Source of the DNA: Thermogutta terrifontis
GTDB taxonomy: Bacteria > Planctomycetota > Planctomycetia > Pirellulales > Thermoguttaceae
Length of the DNA: 64,000 bases
Direction of reading: 5' to 3'
Assembly: GCF_002277955.1 (NCBI RefSeq)
Contig: NZ_CP018477.1
Coordinates: forward strand, 4,051,206 to 4,115,205
The position numbers and the translations under genes are program-made. Below the pieces are notes generated by a model. The model was not told the origin of the DNA. It saw only the letters and a list, made by a program, of their open reading frames with translations, and searched no databases. Below, one piece after another: positions 56,314-64,000 of this stretch (positions are counted from its first letter, which is position 1; every line of letters starts with the position of its first letter).

Positions 56314-57675
56314 TCAGAATGCCTTTGTGAAGCCAGGCATCGCGACGGGGTACCGCCCGTTTTCATCCGGCTGAACAGGAGCGGGATCATCCAGGCTGGT
56401 CCACTTTTCCAGATCCGGTGCCAGGACGAGATTGGAATTGAGGGCCTGCTCCCAGGTCACCTCCTGACCCGATTCCACTGCCATCCGCCCCATGATTGCC
56501 GTGAGGCAGGACTTGGCACAGCGTTCCGTCTCGTTGTAAGGTTTGTCGTTTCGAATGGCGTCGAAGAGCAGGTCGAGTTCCCGCTGGTAGTGATTGCAGG
56601 GTGGCCCTTCGTATTTCCAGATTTCATTGTCTGCCGTTCGCAGATGACCTTTATAAAGCCGCGGATCAGGAATTCCCTCGCCGAGCACGGCTGACCCGCT
56701 GGCCCCATGGATCACGTCTCCGAAGAAGCCCCAGCAATTGGCCATGTGCCGTCCCTGGGCAAACATCCGCGTACCGTCTTTGAAGGTGTACTCGGCAGCA
56801 TAGTGGTCGAAGAGTTGGTCTGGCTCTGTCCGCACCTGACGTCCTCCCTGACCCTGACAGGAGACTGGCCAATCTCCTTTGACCCAGCAGCATACGTCAA
56901 TATTATGGATGAGCCAGTCCACCAGAAAGCTTCCGTTGAGCCAGGTGAAGCAACTGTAATTGCGAATCTGATGGGCCAGTTCGCTTTCGCCGGGCTGTTT
57001 CGGCCGGAATCCCACCGGGCCATGCATCCGGTACGCCCAGGCGGTGACCACTGTGCCGATGGCTCCATCGTGAATCTTTTCGATGATCTGTTCCAGCGGC
57101 AGATAGTGCCGGCTCATCAGACCGCCTGCAATTTTCAGATTCTTTTGATCGGCAAGCTTACCCGCTGCAAGCACCCGCCGAATTCCAGGGGCATCCACAG
57201 CGAATGATTTTTCCATGAATACATGTCGGCCCTGCTGAACCGCGTATTCCAGGTGGATCGGTCGAAACGCAGGCGGCGTGGCCAGCAGGACCACGTCTCC
57301 CGGATTGAGGGCGTCGATGGCTTTTTTATATGCGTCAAATCCCAGAAACTGCCGCTCCGGAGGAACATCGACTTTGTCGGCAAAACTCTGTTTGAGGTTG
57401 TTCAGGCTGGCCTTGAGGCGGTCCTCAAACACGTCTGCCATGGCAATTAGTTTGACCGGACCGGGGGTCGAGAGGGCGTTGGCAGCGGCCCCAGTTCCTC
57501 GCCCTCCACATCCTACCAGGGCCACCTGAATGAGGTGACTTTCCCCTGCGTGCACCATCCGGGCGAGGGATCCGGTTGTCAGGAGCGCCGAGGCGAGCGC
57601 CGAAGTCTTCAAGAAGGTTCGTCGGTCGGGACCACTGGTGTGGCACTGCGTGATGTTGGGGGCGCGAGTACTCAT
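56314..57675 (-). CDS. Tat-exported Gfo/Idh/MocA oxidoreductase
   Basis: The ATG at 57675 has AAAGGA upstream; the open frame upstream to 58236 has no ribosome site or family match. The 453-residue protein begins with a Tat signal (DRRTFLKTSALASALLTTGS), then a Rossmann domain (VALVGCGGRGTGAAANAL) and the segment VFMEKSFAVDAPGIR, where the family's EKP reads EKS. FLVDWLIHNIDVCCWVKG belongs to the C-terminal substrate domain. Family members use NAD(P) on sugars; Tat-exported forms are frequent in planctomycetes and suggest oxidation of sugars outside the cytoplasm. Substrate unknown. Confidence 0.9.
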   Translation of the reverse strand: MSTRAPNITQCHTSGPDRRTFLKTSALASALLTTGSLARMVHAGESHLIQVALVGCGGRGTGAAANALSTPGPVKLIAMADVFEDRLKASLNNLKQSFADKVDVPPERQFLGFDAYKKAIDALNPGDVVLLATPPAFRPIHLEYAVQQGRHVFMEKSFAVDAPGIRRVLAAGKLADQKNLKIAGGLMSRHYLPLEQIIEKIHDGAIGTVVTAWAYRMHGPVGFRPKQPGESELAHQIRNYSCFTWLNGSFLVDWLIHNIDVCCWVKGDWPVSCQGQGGRQVRTEPDQLFDHYAAEYTFKDGTRMFAQGRHMANCWGFFGDVIHGASGSAVLGEGIPDPRLYKGHLRTADNEIWKYEGPPCNHYQRELDLLFDAIRNDKPYNETERCAKSCLTAIMGRMAVESGQEVTWEQALNSNLVLAPDLEKWTSLDDPAPVQPDENGRYPVAMPGFTKAF

Positions 57676-57867
57676 GAATGGTATCCTTTCTGACGCAGAC
57701 AACAAAAAACGGGAGACGGCACGTCCAAGCGAATCCACAGAATGTTTGGCATTCTGAGAATACTTATTCAGCCGGTGCGCGTCAACGCGCCGAGATTTTG
57801 ACTTGATTTTTGTCGTGACCAACTGGAAAATACTTGGTGAGTTGGTGGCGTTCACCGGTGCTTGCAA

Positions 57868-58308
57868 ATGAACAGTGAATTTCGACCACGTGGACTGATC
57901 TGGGTAACTTTGCTGCTGTATTTGGGCAGCACCGGTCTCGTATTTGAACACGCCGCATCGGTGACCACGGCTCTCCCCATTTGCGTAACGAGGCTGCTTG
58001 AAAAAGATCATTTGCTTTTTGAATGTCAGGAGTCGTGTGGTTCTGGCGAGAAAAACTCGGGACGTGCGTGGCAACGGGCCGTGGCCGCGGTAGGTCAAAA
58101 GCAGTTTGCTGATCGAGATGGGGTAGATCGCGCTCATTGTTCCTGTACATGTGGCGTGTGTGTGGTGGCCACATGCCTCTATACTCCCGCGGCGGCTGCA
58201 GCAGTGAGCTTTCCCCTTGAAATCCACTGGGCTCATCTCGTCTTGAGGGAGCGACGCACTGATATTCGAGCCGAAGAGCTTCTGCGGCCTCCACGGTCTC
58301 TTTTCTGA
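57868..58308 (+). CDS. Possible small secreted Cys-rich protein of the metal efflux locus
   Basis: This 146-codon frame (ATG at 57868) begins with a signal-peptide-like segment (GLIWVTLLLYLGSTGLVFEHA, about residues 8-28). It contains a cluster of cysteines near residues 91-101 (HCSCTCGVCVVATC) and ends with RPPRSLF. Small exported Cys/His proteins with similar endings often precede heavy-metal efflux operons. It lies 378 bases before the first adaptor gene on the same strand. Against it: no good ribosome site, and no family match. Presented as tentative. Confidence 0.4.
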   Translation: MNSEFRPRGLIWVTLLLYLGSTGLVFEHAASVTTALPICVTRLLEKDHLLFECQESCGSGEKNSGRAWQRAVAAVGQKQFADRDGVDRAHCSCTCGVCVVATCLYTPAAAAAVSFPLEIHWAHLVLRERRTDIRAEELLRPPRSLF

Positions 58309-58685
58309 ATGGACGCCGTGAGAGGGGACTACTCTGCGAGCGTCTTGATCGTCCGGTCAATGCACCTTCATTCTGCGCCGGAATGCTCTTACCCTGTGGA
58401 CATCGCTGATGTCAGCGTGGTGGCGGCTCGGCCCCATAGTCTGAATTAATCGGCACTGCCCACGAGCGCTTACCCAGTCACCACGTAGTCGGCTTGAGAA
58501 TGGCGAAGGCGGCATGCAGTGCCGTAGTAGTTCGCGTTCCTTTCGGTAGCCAGGCGGTGATTCCTGGCCAAGCACGGCGTGAGGCAACTCCATTTTCAAC
58601 TTGAAATACCGCTCATAGCTGCCCCTTTGGTGATACTCAAAACATATCGGCGTAAATTCGTACCAAGCTGATAGGGAAACATTCT
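58309..58685. other. Intergenic region upstream of the efflux adaptor genes
   Basis: This 377-base gap lies before the first RND adaptor gene. It contains a 9-bp inverted repeat (58451-58459 and 58516-58524) that could easily be chance. No regulator gene or clear promoter is seen. Confidence 0.45.
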
Positions 58686-60272
58686 GTGACCGAGAAAGCG
58701 ATGCCATCGGACTCATCGGGGACTACGGTTCGACGATGGGCTTCCCGAGTGATGCGGGTGGCACTTCATTTGCTCGTACTGGGAGGCCTTGCCGTCCTCG
58801 GAATCTGGGGCCATGAGACGGGATGGCAATTTCAAATTCAATCAGCACAACCACAGCAGCCCAACGTCACGCGATATGCAGAGACCTCGCGGCTTAAGGT
58901 GCACTGGGTGCCTCGCGACGTTTTGGCTGCGAAATACTGCGCAACTCATGCCCTGTATTTGTGTCCCTGTCCGGGCCAGGAAAAGAGTTCGCATGATCTG
59001 CACACCCACGCTCAAGGTCAGCCCGCGCCAGGTCATCCGGACCCTTTCCAGACGAACGCACACGGAGCCGACGCTGACCCGCCCGCGTGGGTGGGAGCTA
59101 TTCTGGAGCTTGAGTCCCCTGGCCAGTTGGAGGGACGCACCATTTCGACGGAAATAGTCACGGCCCAGCCGTTTCGCGAAGTGGTGCACGGCTACGGACG
59201 ACTATCCTTTTTTCCCGCCGATGAGGCGGAGCTGAGGACGCCCCTGTTCGGGACAGTGTGGCAACGACGAAAGAACCCGTATGAGTGGGTCAACGCAGGG
59301 GAGGTCATCGCGCTGATTGATTCCCCGGAATTGGTTCGATTGAAGGGGGAGTATCTCCAGGCCTGGATCGAGCACAAAACAGCCAAACAAAAGGCGGAGA
59401 GCCTGGCGCAGGCACCTGTTTCGCATCAGGAAAAGCAATTAGCGGCAGCGGAGTTGACGGAAGCGAACCTCCGGCTCCGGGCGGCCGCGGAAACCCTCAT
59501 CAGTTACGGTTTCCCGCGTCCCGATCCTTTGCCCGACACGGAAGACTGGACCCAGGTCCGCGAAGGCCTGTGTTCGCTGGGTTTGGAAGATTGCGGGCGA
59601 GAGCTGGGTGACAGTCCTCCGGCCTCTTTGCTGCCGCTGCGGGCCCCATTTTCTGGTATTCTGGTCGAATTTCCCGTGACTGTGGGGCAAGTGGTTGAAC
59701 AAAACGCGCTGGTGTGTCGTTTGGTGAACCCGGCACGGCTGCTGCTTGTGCTTTCCTTACCAGGAGAGGACGCTGTTCGTGTTCGTCCAGGCCAAAGGGC
59801 GGTCGTGCATACCGAGGGGTCACAAAAACCAGAAGAAGGCTCCGTCGTCTGGATAGAGCCTGTGGACAATCCTGACAAAGCTAAGGTCTCTGTCCATCTC
59901 GAGGTGAAAAACCAGCAAAAAATCTTTAAGGCGGGTGCCTGGGGAGAAGCGGAGATCCTCGTCGGCGAGGCGAGTCAGGTTCTGTGTGTGCCAAAAGAGG
60001 CTCTCCATCGCGATGGGGCAGCGTGGTGTGTGTTTGTGGTCGACCACAGCTCCGGGGAACCGCCAGGAGGAAAACGTTTTCAGGCTCGCATGGTTCGGGT
60101 GGGCAAGTCGTGGGGAGATCGCTGGCCAATCGTCGCCGGGATTCTGCCAGGGGAACGCGTGGTTGTGCAGGGAAGTGACGTGCTCTGGAATGAGCTACGC
60201 CACATGCTAACTTCCCGGTCTCAGCAGGATGGAGAAGGTCGCGAACGCCTGGCAACCGGCGAGACGGACTGA
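58686..60272 (+). CDS. RND efflux periplasmic adaptor with His/Cys-rich N-terminal segment (first of two)
   Basis: The 528-residue protein is a membrane fusion (adaptor) protein of the CusB/CzcB type that links an RND pump to an outer-membrane channel. After an N-terminal helix (ALHLLVLGGLAVLGIWG) comes a metal-ligand-rich stretch at about residues 81-130: KYCATHALYLCPCPG, then HDLHTHAQG and NAHGADAD. The adaptor core follows, with a lipoyl-like half (TPLFGTVWQRRKNPYEWVNAGEVIALIDSPELV), a helical hairpin, the second half (LRAPFSGILVEFPVTVGQVV) and a beta-barrel (VRVRPGQRAVVHTEG). It starts at a GTG; an ATG at 58701 is also possible. The second adaptor begins 17 bases downstream. Confidence 0.88.
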   Translation: MTEKAMPSDSSGTTVRRWASRVMRVALHLLVLGGLAVLGIWGHETGWQFQIQSAQPQQPNVTRYAETSRLKVHWVPRDVLAAKYCATHALYLCPCPGQEKSSHDLHTHAQGQPAPGHPDPFQTNAHGADADPPAWVGAILELESPGQLEGRTISTEIVTAQPFREVVHGYGRLSFFPADEAELRTPLFGTVWQRRKNPYEWVNAGEVIALIDSPELVRLKGEYLQAWIEHKTAKQKAESLAQAPVSHQEKQLAAAELTEANLRLRAAAETLISYGFPRPDPLPDTEDWTQVREGLCSLGLEDCGRELGDSPPASLLPLRAPFSGILVEFPVTVGQVVEQNALVCRLVNPARLLLVLSLPGEDAVRVRPGQRAVVHTEGSQKPEEGSVVWIEPVDNPDKAKVSVHLEVKNQQKIFKAGAWGEAEILVGEASQVLCVPKEALHRDGAAWCVFVVDHSSGEPPGGKRFQARMVRVGKSWGDRWPIVAGILPGERVVVQGSDVLWNELRHMLTSRSQQDGEGRERLATGETD

Positions 60273-60289
60273 AGCGAGAGGCGGGAAGC

Positions 60290-61942
60290 ATGAAACTCCA
60301 GCACAGTACGTCCGATTCAATGGGAACCGAACGTGATCAAAAAGCGCGGGTGCGTCAGGCACACCGAAGGCGGACGATCCCGGCAATTCTGAGCTTTGCA
60401 GGACTCTTTATCCTGGGACTGACGATTTCAGCAGTGCTGCTCCGAAGCGGCATCGGCCCCCACGTAATCCGGCAACTCCAGATCGTGGTGACCCGCATAA
60501 GTCACGAAAGGAGTGACGTGGACCATGCACACGGGGGATGGTGCGCAGAGCACCACGTTCCAGAAGAACTCTGTCTGGGGTGTTCACCTCACCTTTGGCC
60601 GAAGCCGCGCTTCGAGGGACCATGGTGTGCGAAACATCGTGTTCCTGAGTGTCCCCTCTGCCATCCTGAGGTCTCTGAACTGTCCACCACTTCGGATGTT
60701 TTGCCGGTAGACTTTGAGAGGGCCTCTCGGGAGTCAGATAGTCCGATCAACCCTGACTGTACCCTTCATCGTCGTCTAGTTCAGATTGCCTCTGCAGACG
60801 TGTTGATGCGATTGGGTGTGGAGGTCGCGCCGGTAACCCGAGGCACGCTGCGAGAGGCCATCGAGGCCCAAGGACGCGTGGAACTCGGTTTCGGAAGCGC
60901 AGTGTGTATTAGCGCACCTTTTTCAGGTATAGTTCGCCACATCACCCGGCAGGAGGGAGATTCTGTGAGAAGAGGTGACCCCCTCCTCGAGCTGGAAGCC
61001 CCTGAGTTGGCTAACTGGCGCGGCGATGGGCGGAAGGCTGCTCAACTGGTGCAATTGCGGCGTGCTCAGATGGAACGATTCACGTCGCTCAAGGGACTCA
61101 CGATTTCAGCGCGCACAGTGGATGAAGCCATCGCGCAATGGGAGCAGGCGTGTTTGACGCAGTGGATCATTCAGGAAAAACTCAACTGGGTTTCCAGGAC
61201 TGCCGCTCAACCCGAGGATGATCCATCCCGTACCACGCAGCTTGGGGTTGGCCCGAGGCCGATGTCGGCTTCTTCTCAGTTTCTTCCCCCAAGCGAACAT
61301 TCATCGGGCGGAGATCCATTGCTGTCGCTTCATTCGCCGTTGGACGGTCGGGTGTTGTCATGCTTTGTGGGCCCGGGGCAGCATGTCGTTGCGGGGCAGC
61401 CCTTGATGACCGTGGGTGATCCAAACCAGCTCATGCTCACCGTGTGGATTCGTCCGGAAGATGTCTCCCGGGTTCGCCCAGGCCAGCAGGTCATTTTCCA
61501 GCACAGTGGTCATGTTACACCGGACAGGGGTGAGGTTGTCGCAGTGAGTCCTTTAATCGACGAGCGCACCCGCTTGGTGGCCGTGTGGACAACGCTGGAT
61601 CCAGCCGAAAAGGAGAATCACGTGGGAACAGCAGGTCGGGCGGAAATTCTCATTGCCGAAGAGCGGGACGTCATCATGGTGCCGGAATCGGCCATCCACT
61701 GGGAGGGTGACTGTTTTGTCGTGTTTGTTCGCGACCTAGATTTCGACCAATTGCCTTACAAAGTCTTCCATGTCCGCAAGGTTCGCATTGGAAGAAAAAC
61801 TTGGCACGGGGGGCAGGAAATGAGGGAAATCCTCGCGGGGCTGCTGCCGGGCGAAGTTGTTGCCACCACTCGTAGCTTTGTGCTGCGGGGGGCGCTCTTG
61901 GAAGAGCGACTGGGGGCCGGTTGCGCCGAGCACAACGACTGA
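60290..61942 (+). CDS. RND efflux periplasmic adaptor with tandem Cys/His motifs (second of two)
   Basis: The 550-residue adaptor follows the first with a 17-base gap. An N-terminal helix (LSFAGLFILGLTISAVLLRSG) leads to two similar short modules at about residues 84-124: WCAEHHVPEELCLGCSP and WCAKHRVPECPLCHPEV. Each places two or three cysteines and a histidine close together, as in small metal-binding modules. The adaptor core then appears (ISAPFSGIVRHITRQEGDSVRRGDPLLELEAPEL; LHSPLDGRVLSCFVGPGQHV; EDVSRVRPGQQVIFQHSG). The core is clearly of the CusB family but differs from the first adaptor, so these are paralogs rather than a split gene. The pump gene starts 62 bases on. Confidence 0.9.
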   Translation: MKLQHSTSDSMGTERDQKARVRQAHRRRTIPAILSFAGLFILGLTISAVLLRSGIGPHVIRQLQIVVTRISHERSDVDHAHGGWCAEHHVPEELCLGCSPHLWPKPRFEGPWCAKHRVPECPLCHPEVSELSTTSDVLPVDFERASRESDSPINPDCTLHRRLVQIASADVLMRLGVEVAPVTRGTLREAIEAQGRVELGFGSAVCISAPFSGIVRHITRQEGDSVRRGDPLLELEAPELANWRGDGRKAAQLVQLRRAQMERFTSLKGLTISARTVDEAIAQWEQACLTQWIIQEKLNWVSRTAAQPEDDPSRTTQLGVGPRPMSASSQFLPPSEHSSGGDPLLSLHSPLDGRVLSCFVGPGQHVVAGQPLMTVGDPNQLMLTVWIRPEDVSRVRPGQQVIFQHSGHVTPDRGEVVAVSPLIDERTRLVAVWTTLDPAEKENHVGTAGRAEILIAEERDVIMVPESAIHWEGDCFVVFVRDLDFDQLPYKVFHVRKVRIGRKTWHGGQEMREILAGLLPGEVVATTRSFVLRGALLEERLGAGCAEHND

Positions 61943-62003
61943 TTCCGGGGACAAACGGATCACCGGGACGCGCCAGGAGCGGAGATTGACAAGGTAGAAT
62001 CAC

Positions 62004-64000
62004 ATGCTTGAGCGGCTCATAACATGGTGCCTGCAAAACCGTTTTCTTGTGGTACTGGCCGGAGTTGTGATCGCCGGTGTGGGCAGCTTTTCGCTGCTCC
62101 ATTTGGACGTCGATGCCTTTCCCGACACAACCCCAGTTCAGGTTCAGGTGAACACGGTGGCTCCCGCCCTTGGCCCCGAAGAGGTGGAACGTCAAATCAC
62201 AATCCCGCTGGAGCAGGTATTTGCCGGTCTTCCGCAGTTGCAGCTCCTGCGATCAATCTCCAAGTTCGGCCTTTCCCAAATTGTGCTCACTTTTCGGGAC
62301 GGAACAGACATGAAGTGGGCACGCCAGATGGTCGCCGAGCGGTTGACCATGGTTGAGCTTCCCGAGGGAATCGAGCGTCCCACGCTGGGGCCGATCTCCA
62401 CCGGATTGGGAGAGATCTTCCATTATGTGGTCACCCTTAAGAATTGGGATCCGGCAAATGCCACGCCGGATGAGCGAGTCCAAAAACTCACGTACCTGCG
62501 GACACTCCAGGACTGGGTGATCAAACCCAAGCTGCTGGCGGTTCCCGGCGTGACTGAAGTTAACTCCTGGGGAGGATATAAGAAGCAATACGAAGTCCGC
62601 CCTGATCCCCAGAAACTTCTTCATTTCAATGTCACACTGGAGGACGTCATTCGAGCCCTCGAAGCCAACAATCAGAATGTTGGAGCCGGCGTCGTCCGCC
62701 AGTACGGGGAGAGCGTCTTGGTCCAGGGCATAGGCCGGATTACAAACGAAGAACAACTCCGGCAGATTGGCGTGATTTCTCGAGATGGCGTGCCCGTTCG
62801 TATTGGCGATATCGCCGAGGTCACAGTCGGTTACGAAATTCGCCGCGGAGCGGTTACGGCGAATGGTAAGGGAGAGGCTGTCCTCGGCCTGTGTTTCATG
62901 CTGATGGGAGAAAACAGCCACGAAGTGTGCGCTGCCATTCGGAAACGGCTGGAGGAGATAAAGGCCATTTTGCCCCCGGACGTCGATGTCCACACTGTTT
63001 ACGACCGTACGGAATTAGTCAATTACGTCCTCGAAACTGTGCGGAAAAACGCGTTTGAGGGCGCTCTGCTGGTAATTGCCGTGCTGTTCCTTTTTCTGGG
63101 CAATCTCCGGGCGGCCGCTATCGTGGCTCTGGCCATCCCCCTTTCCATGCTGGTTGCGTTTACAGGAATGCTTAAATTCGGAATCGCGATCAGTCTTCTC
63201 AGCCTGGGAGCGATCGACTTCGGCATGGTGGTGGACAGTTCCGTGGTGATGGTGGAAAACTGCGTCCGCCATGTCGCCAAGGGCGATCTCGGGCGTGGGT
63301 CGATGGTGGATCTCGTTCGGCAGGCTGCCATTGAAGTCCGGAAACCCACGCTGTTTGGCGAGATGATCATCATGATCGTTTATCTTCCGATTCTTGCTCT
63401 CGAGGGGATAGAAGGAAAAATGTTCCGCCCCATGGCTCTGACGGTCATATTTTGTTTGTTTGGAGCCCTCGTGCTGTCTCTGACGTTGATGCCCGTGTTG
63501 GCGAGCATCGTGCTCCCGCACCGCATCCAGCATCGAGAGCCGCTGGCGATCCGCTTGGTGAAGCTTGTCTATAGGCCTTTTCTCAGCTTTTCCACCCATT
63601 ATCCGGGCGTGGTGTTGGCCATCGCGATTCCGTTTGTGGTTTTCGTGCTGGCTGGAATCGGCCCACGACTGGGCAGCGAGTTTTTGCCGAAGTTGTCCGA
63701 AGGGTCTTTTACCATCAATGTGGTGCGGTTGACTGGCACAAGCCTGGAAGACTCCATTTCGCTCAACACACGTATGGAAAAAATGCTTCTTGAGACATTC
63801 CCCGACGAGATCAGGGAGGTCTGGAGCCGCATCGGAACAGCCGAAGTTGCAACCGATCCCATGGGCATTGAACTGACGGATATCTACGTGATGTTGCGAC
63901 CACGTACGCAATGGAAAAAAGCCCGTACCCAAGACGAATTGCGTCAAAAAATCGAAGAAGTGCTGCGCGTCATCCCCGGTCAGCGATTGGCGTTTTCTCA
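62004..64000 (+). CDS. Heavy-metal RND efflux pump, CzcA/CusA-like (partial, C-terminus off right edge)
   Basis: The frame is open from the ATG at 62004 to the window edge (665 codons; full-length pumps have about 1030-1060). The N-terminus (FLVVLAGVVIAGVGSFSLLH) is the first helix, and DAFPDTTPVQVQVNTVAPAL and EEVERQITIPLEQVFAGLP are signatures of the metal-pump branch. Helices 2-6 follow the first periplasmic domain, with the proton-relay region GAIDFGMVVDSSVVMVEN (an aspartate at the usual place, though CzcA has DG where this has DS). The second periplasmic domain begins near residue 560 (GSEFLPKLSEGSFTINVVR). The metal specificity, Cu/Ag or Co/Zn/Cd, cannot be read from the visible part. 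Confidence 0.95.
   Translation, partial: MLERLITWCLQNRFLVVLAGVVIAGVGSFSLLHLDVDAFPDTTPVQVQVNTVAPALGPEEVERQITIPLEQVFAGLPQLQLLRSISKFGLSQIVLTFRDGTDMKWARQMVAERLTMVELPEGIERPTLGPISTGLGEIFHYVVTLKNWDPANATPDERVQKLTYLRTLQDWVIKPKLLAVPGVTEVNSWGGYKKQYEVRPDPQKLLHFNVTLEDVIRALEANNQNVGAGVVRQYGESVLVQGIGRITNEEQLRQIGVISRDGVPVRIGDIAEVTVGYEIRRGAVTANGKGEAVLGLCFMLMGENSHEVCAAIRKRLEEIKAILPPDVDVHTVYDRTELVNYVLETVRKNAFEGALLVIAVLFLFLGNLRAAAIVALAIPLSMLVAFTGMLKFGIAISLLSLGAIDFGMVVDSSVVMVENCVRHVAKGDLGRGSMVDLVRQAAIEVRKPTLFGEMIIMIVYLPILALEGIEGKMFRPMALTVIFCLFGALVLSLTLMPVLASIVLPHRIQHREPLAIRLVKLVYRPFLSFSTHYPGVVLAIAIPFVVFVLAGIGPRLGSEFLPKLSEGSFTINVVRLTGTSLEDSISLNTRMEKMLLETFPDEIREVWSRIGTAEVATDPMGIELTDIYVMLRPRTQWKKARTQDELRQKIEEVLRVIPGQRLAFS

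Noticed and set aside
57676-58236. N-terminal extension of the oxidoreductase frame
   Set aside because: The extension precedes a strong ribosome site and Tat signal at 57675 and has no family match, so the shorter start is preferred.
58451-58524. 9-bp inverted repeat before the first adaptor gene
   Set aside because: Arms are 56 bases apart; a repeat of this length and spacing is expected many times by chance in 64 kb.
63015-63947. Open frame of 310 codons on the minus strand
   Set aside because: It is the complement of the RND pump; its His/Gln/Asp-rich translation is a mirror of pump codons.

Overview
This 64 kb window reads as ordinary, densely coded chromosome from a planctomycete. The support is: a giant secreted protein with a planctomycete-style N-terminal 'VERVEDRLLLS' motif, Tat-exported oxidoreductase and isomerase-like proteins, an LpxA for lipid A synthesis, ResB/ResC-type cytochrome c maturation, a non-flagellar FlgI-like protein with HEAT repeats, and many lone genes on alternating strands with short operons. 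A thermophilic Pirellulales/Thermoguttaceae-type organism is my best guess, from knowledge of such genomes rather than from any marker gene here. I see no rRNA, tRNA, CRISPR array, insertion sequence or prophage.

Layout. 1-4675 (minus): the N-terminal 1558 residues of a giant subtilisin-like protein that also carries a metzincin zinc site. 5335-6870 (plus): a small anchored protein and a DNA-binding protein with a C-terminal membrane anchor, closed by a clear terminator. 7289-12518 (plus): ResB and a 993-residue ResC/CcsA, the system II cytochrome c maturation pair. 12631-15416 (minus): a membrane-anchored hypothetical and chorismate synthase. 15911-20450: DUF2784 protein, a toroid-methyltransferase fusion, a Coa1-like protein, and glycogen synthase. 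21294-23972: a trypsin-like protease with a very long Ser-rich linker and C-terminal membrane anchor. 24270-27865: a histone-deacetylase-family amidohydrolase followed by the ATPase and permease of a sugar-type ABC importer, convergent with an MFS exporter.

29661-34575 (plus): class-V aminotransferase, methyltransferase, inositol monophosphatase, and a Tat-exported fucose-isomerase-like protein. 34714-37728 (minus): a compact module of DUF3592 membrane protein, arrestin-like protein and P-loop ATPase, preceded by a free-standing copy of the RNA polymerase alpha C-terminal domain. 38120-41441 (plus): anchored hypothetical and a Ski2-like helicase. 41570-46507 (minus): a 1645-residue secreted GH2-type protein. 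46818-49732 (plus): FlgI/HEAT protein and LpxA. 49807-54739: ThpR, a GlmM-type hexosamine mutase and a second phosphohexomutase around a 0.9 kb non-coding gap. 54813-57675 (minus): PFL/UPF0210 protein and a Tat-exported Gfo/Idh/MocA oxidoreductase. 57868-64000 (plus): a metal efflux locus with a possible small Cys-rich secreted protein, two successive periplasmic adaptors bearing Cys/His-rich N-terminal segments, and a CzcA/CusA pump that runs off the right edge.

The strongest leads are the orphan alpha-CTD protein, which keeps nearly every known DNA-contact residue without gaps, the two-adaptor/one-pump metal efflux operon with unusual Cys/His modules, the dual-protease giant protein, and the DUF3592/arrestin/ATPase module. 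I do not see a demonstrably new defence or mobile system.
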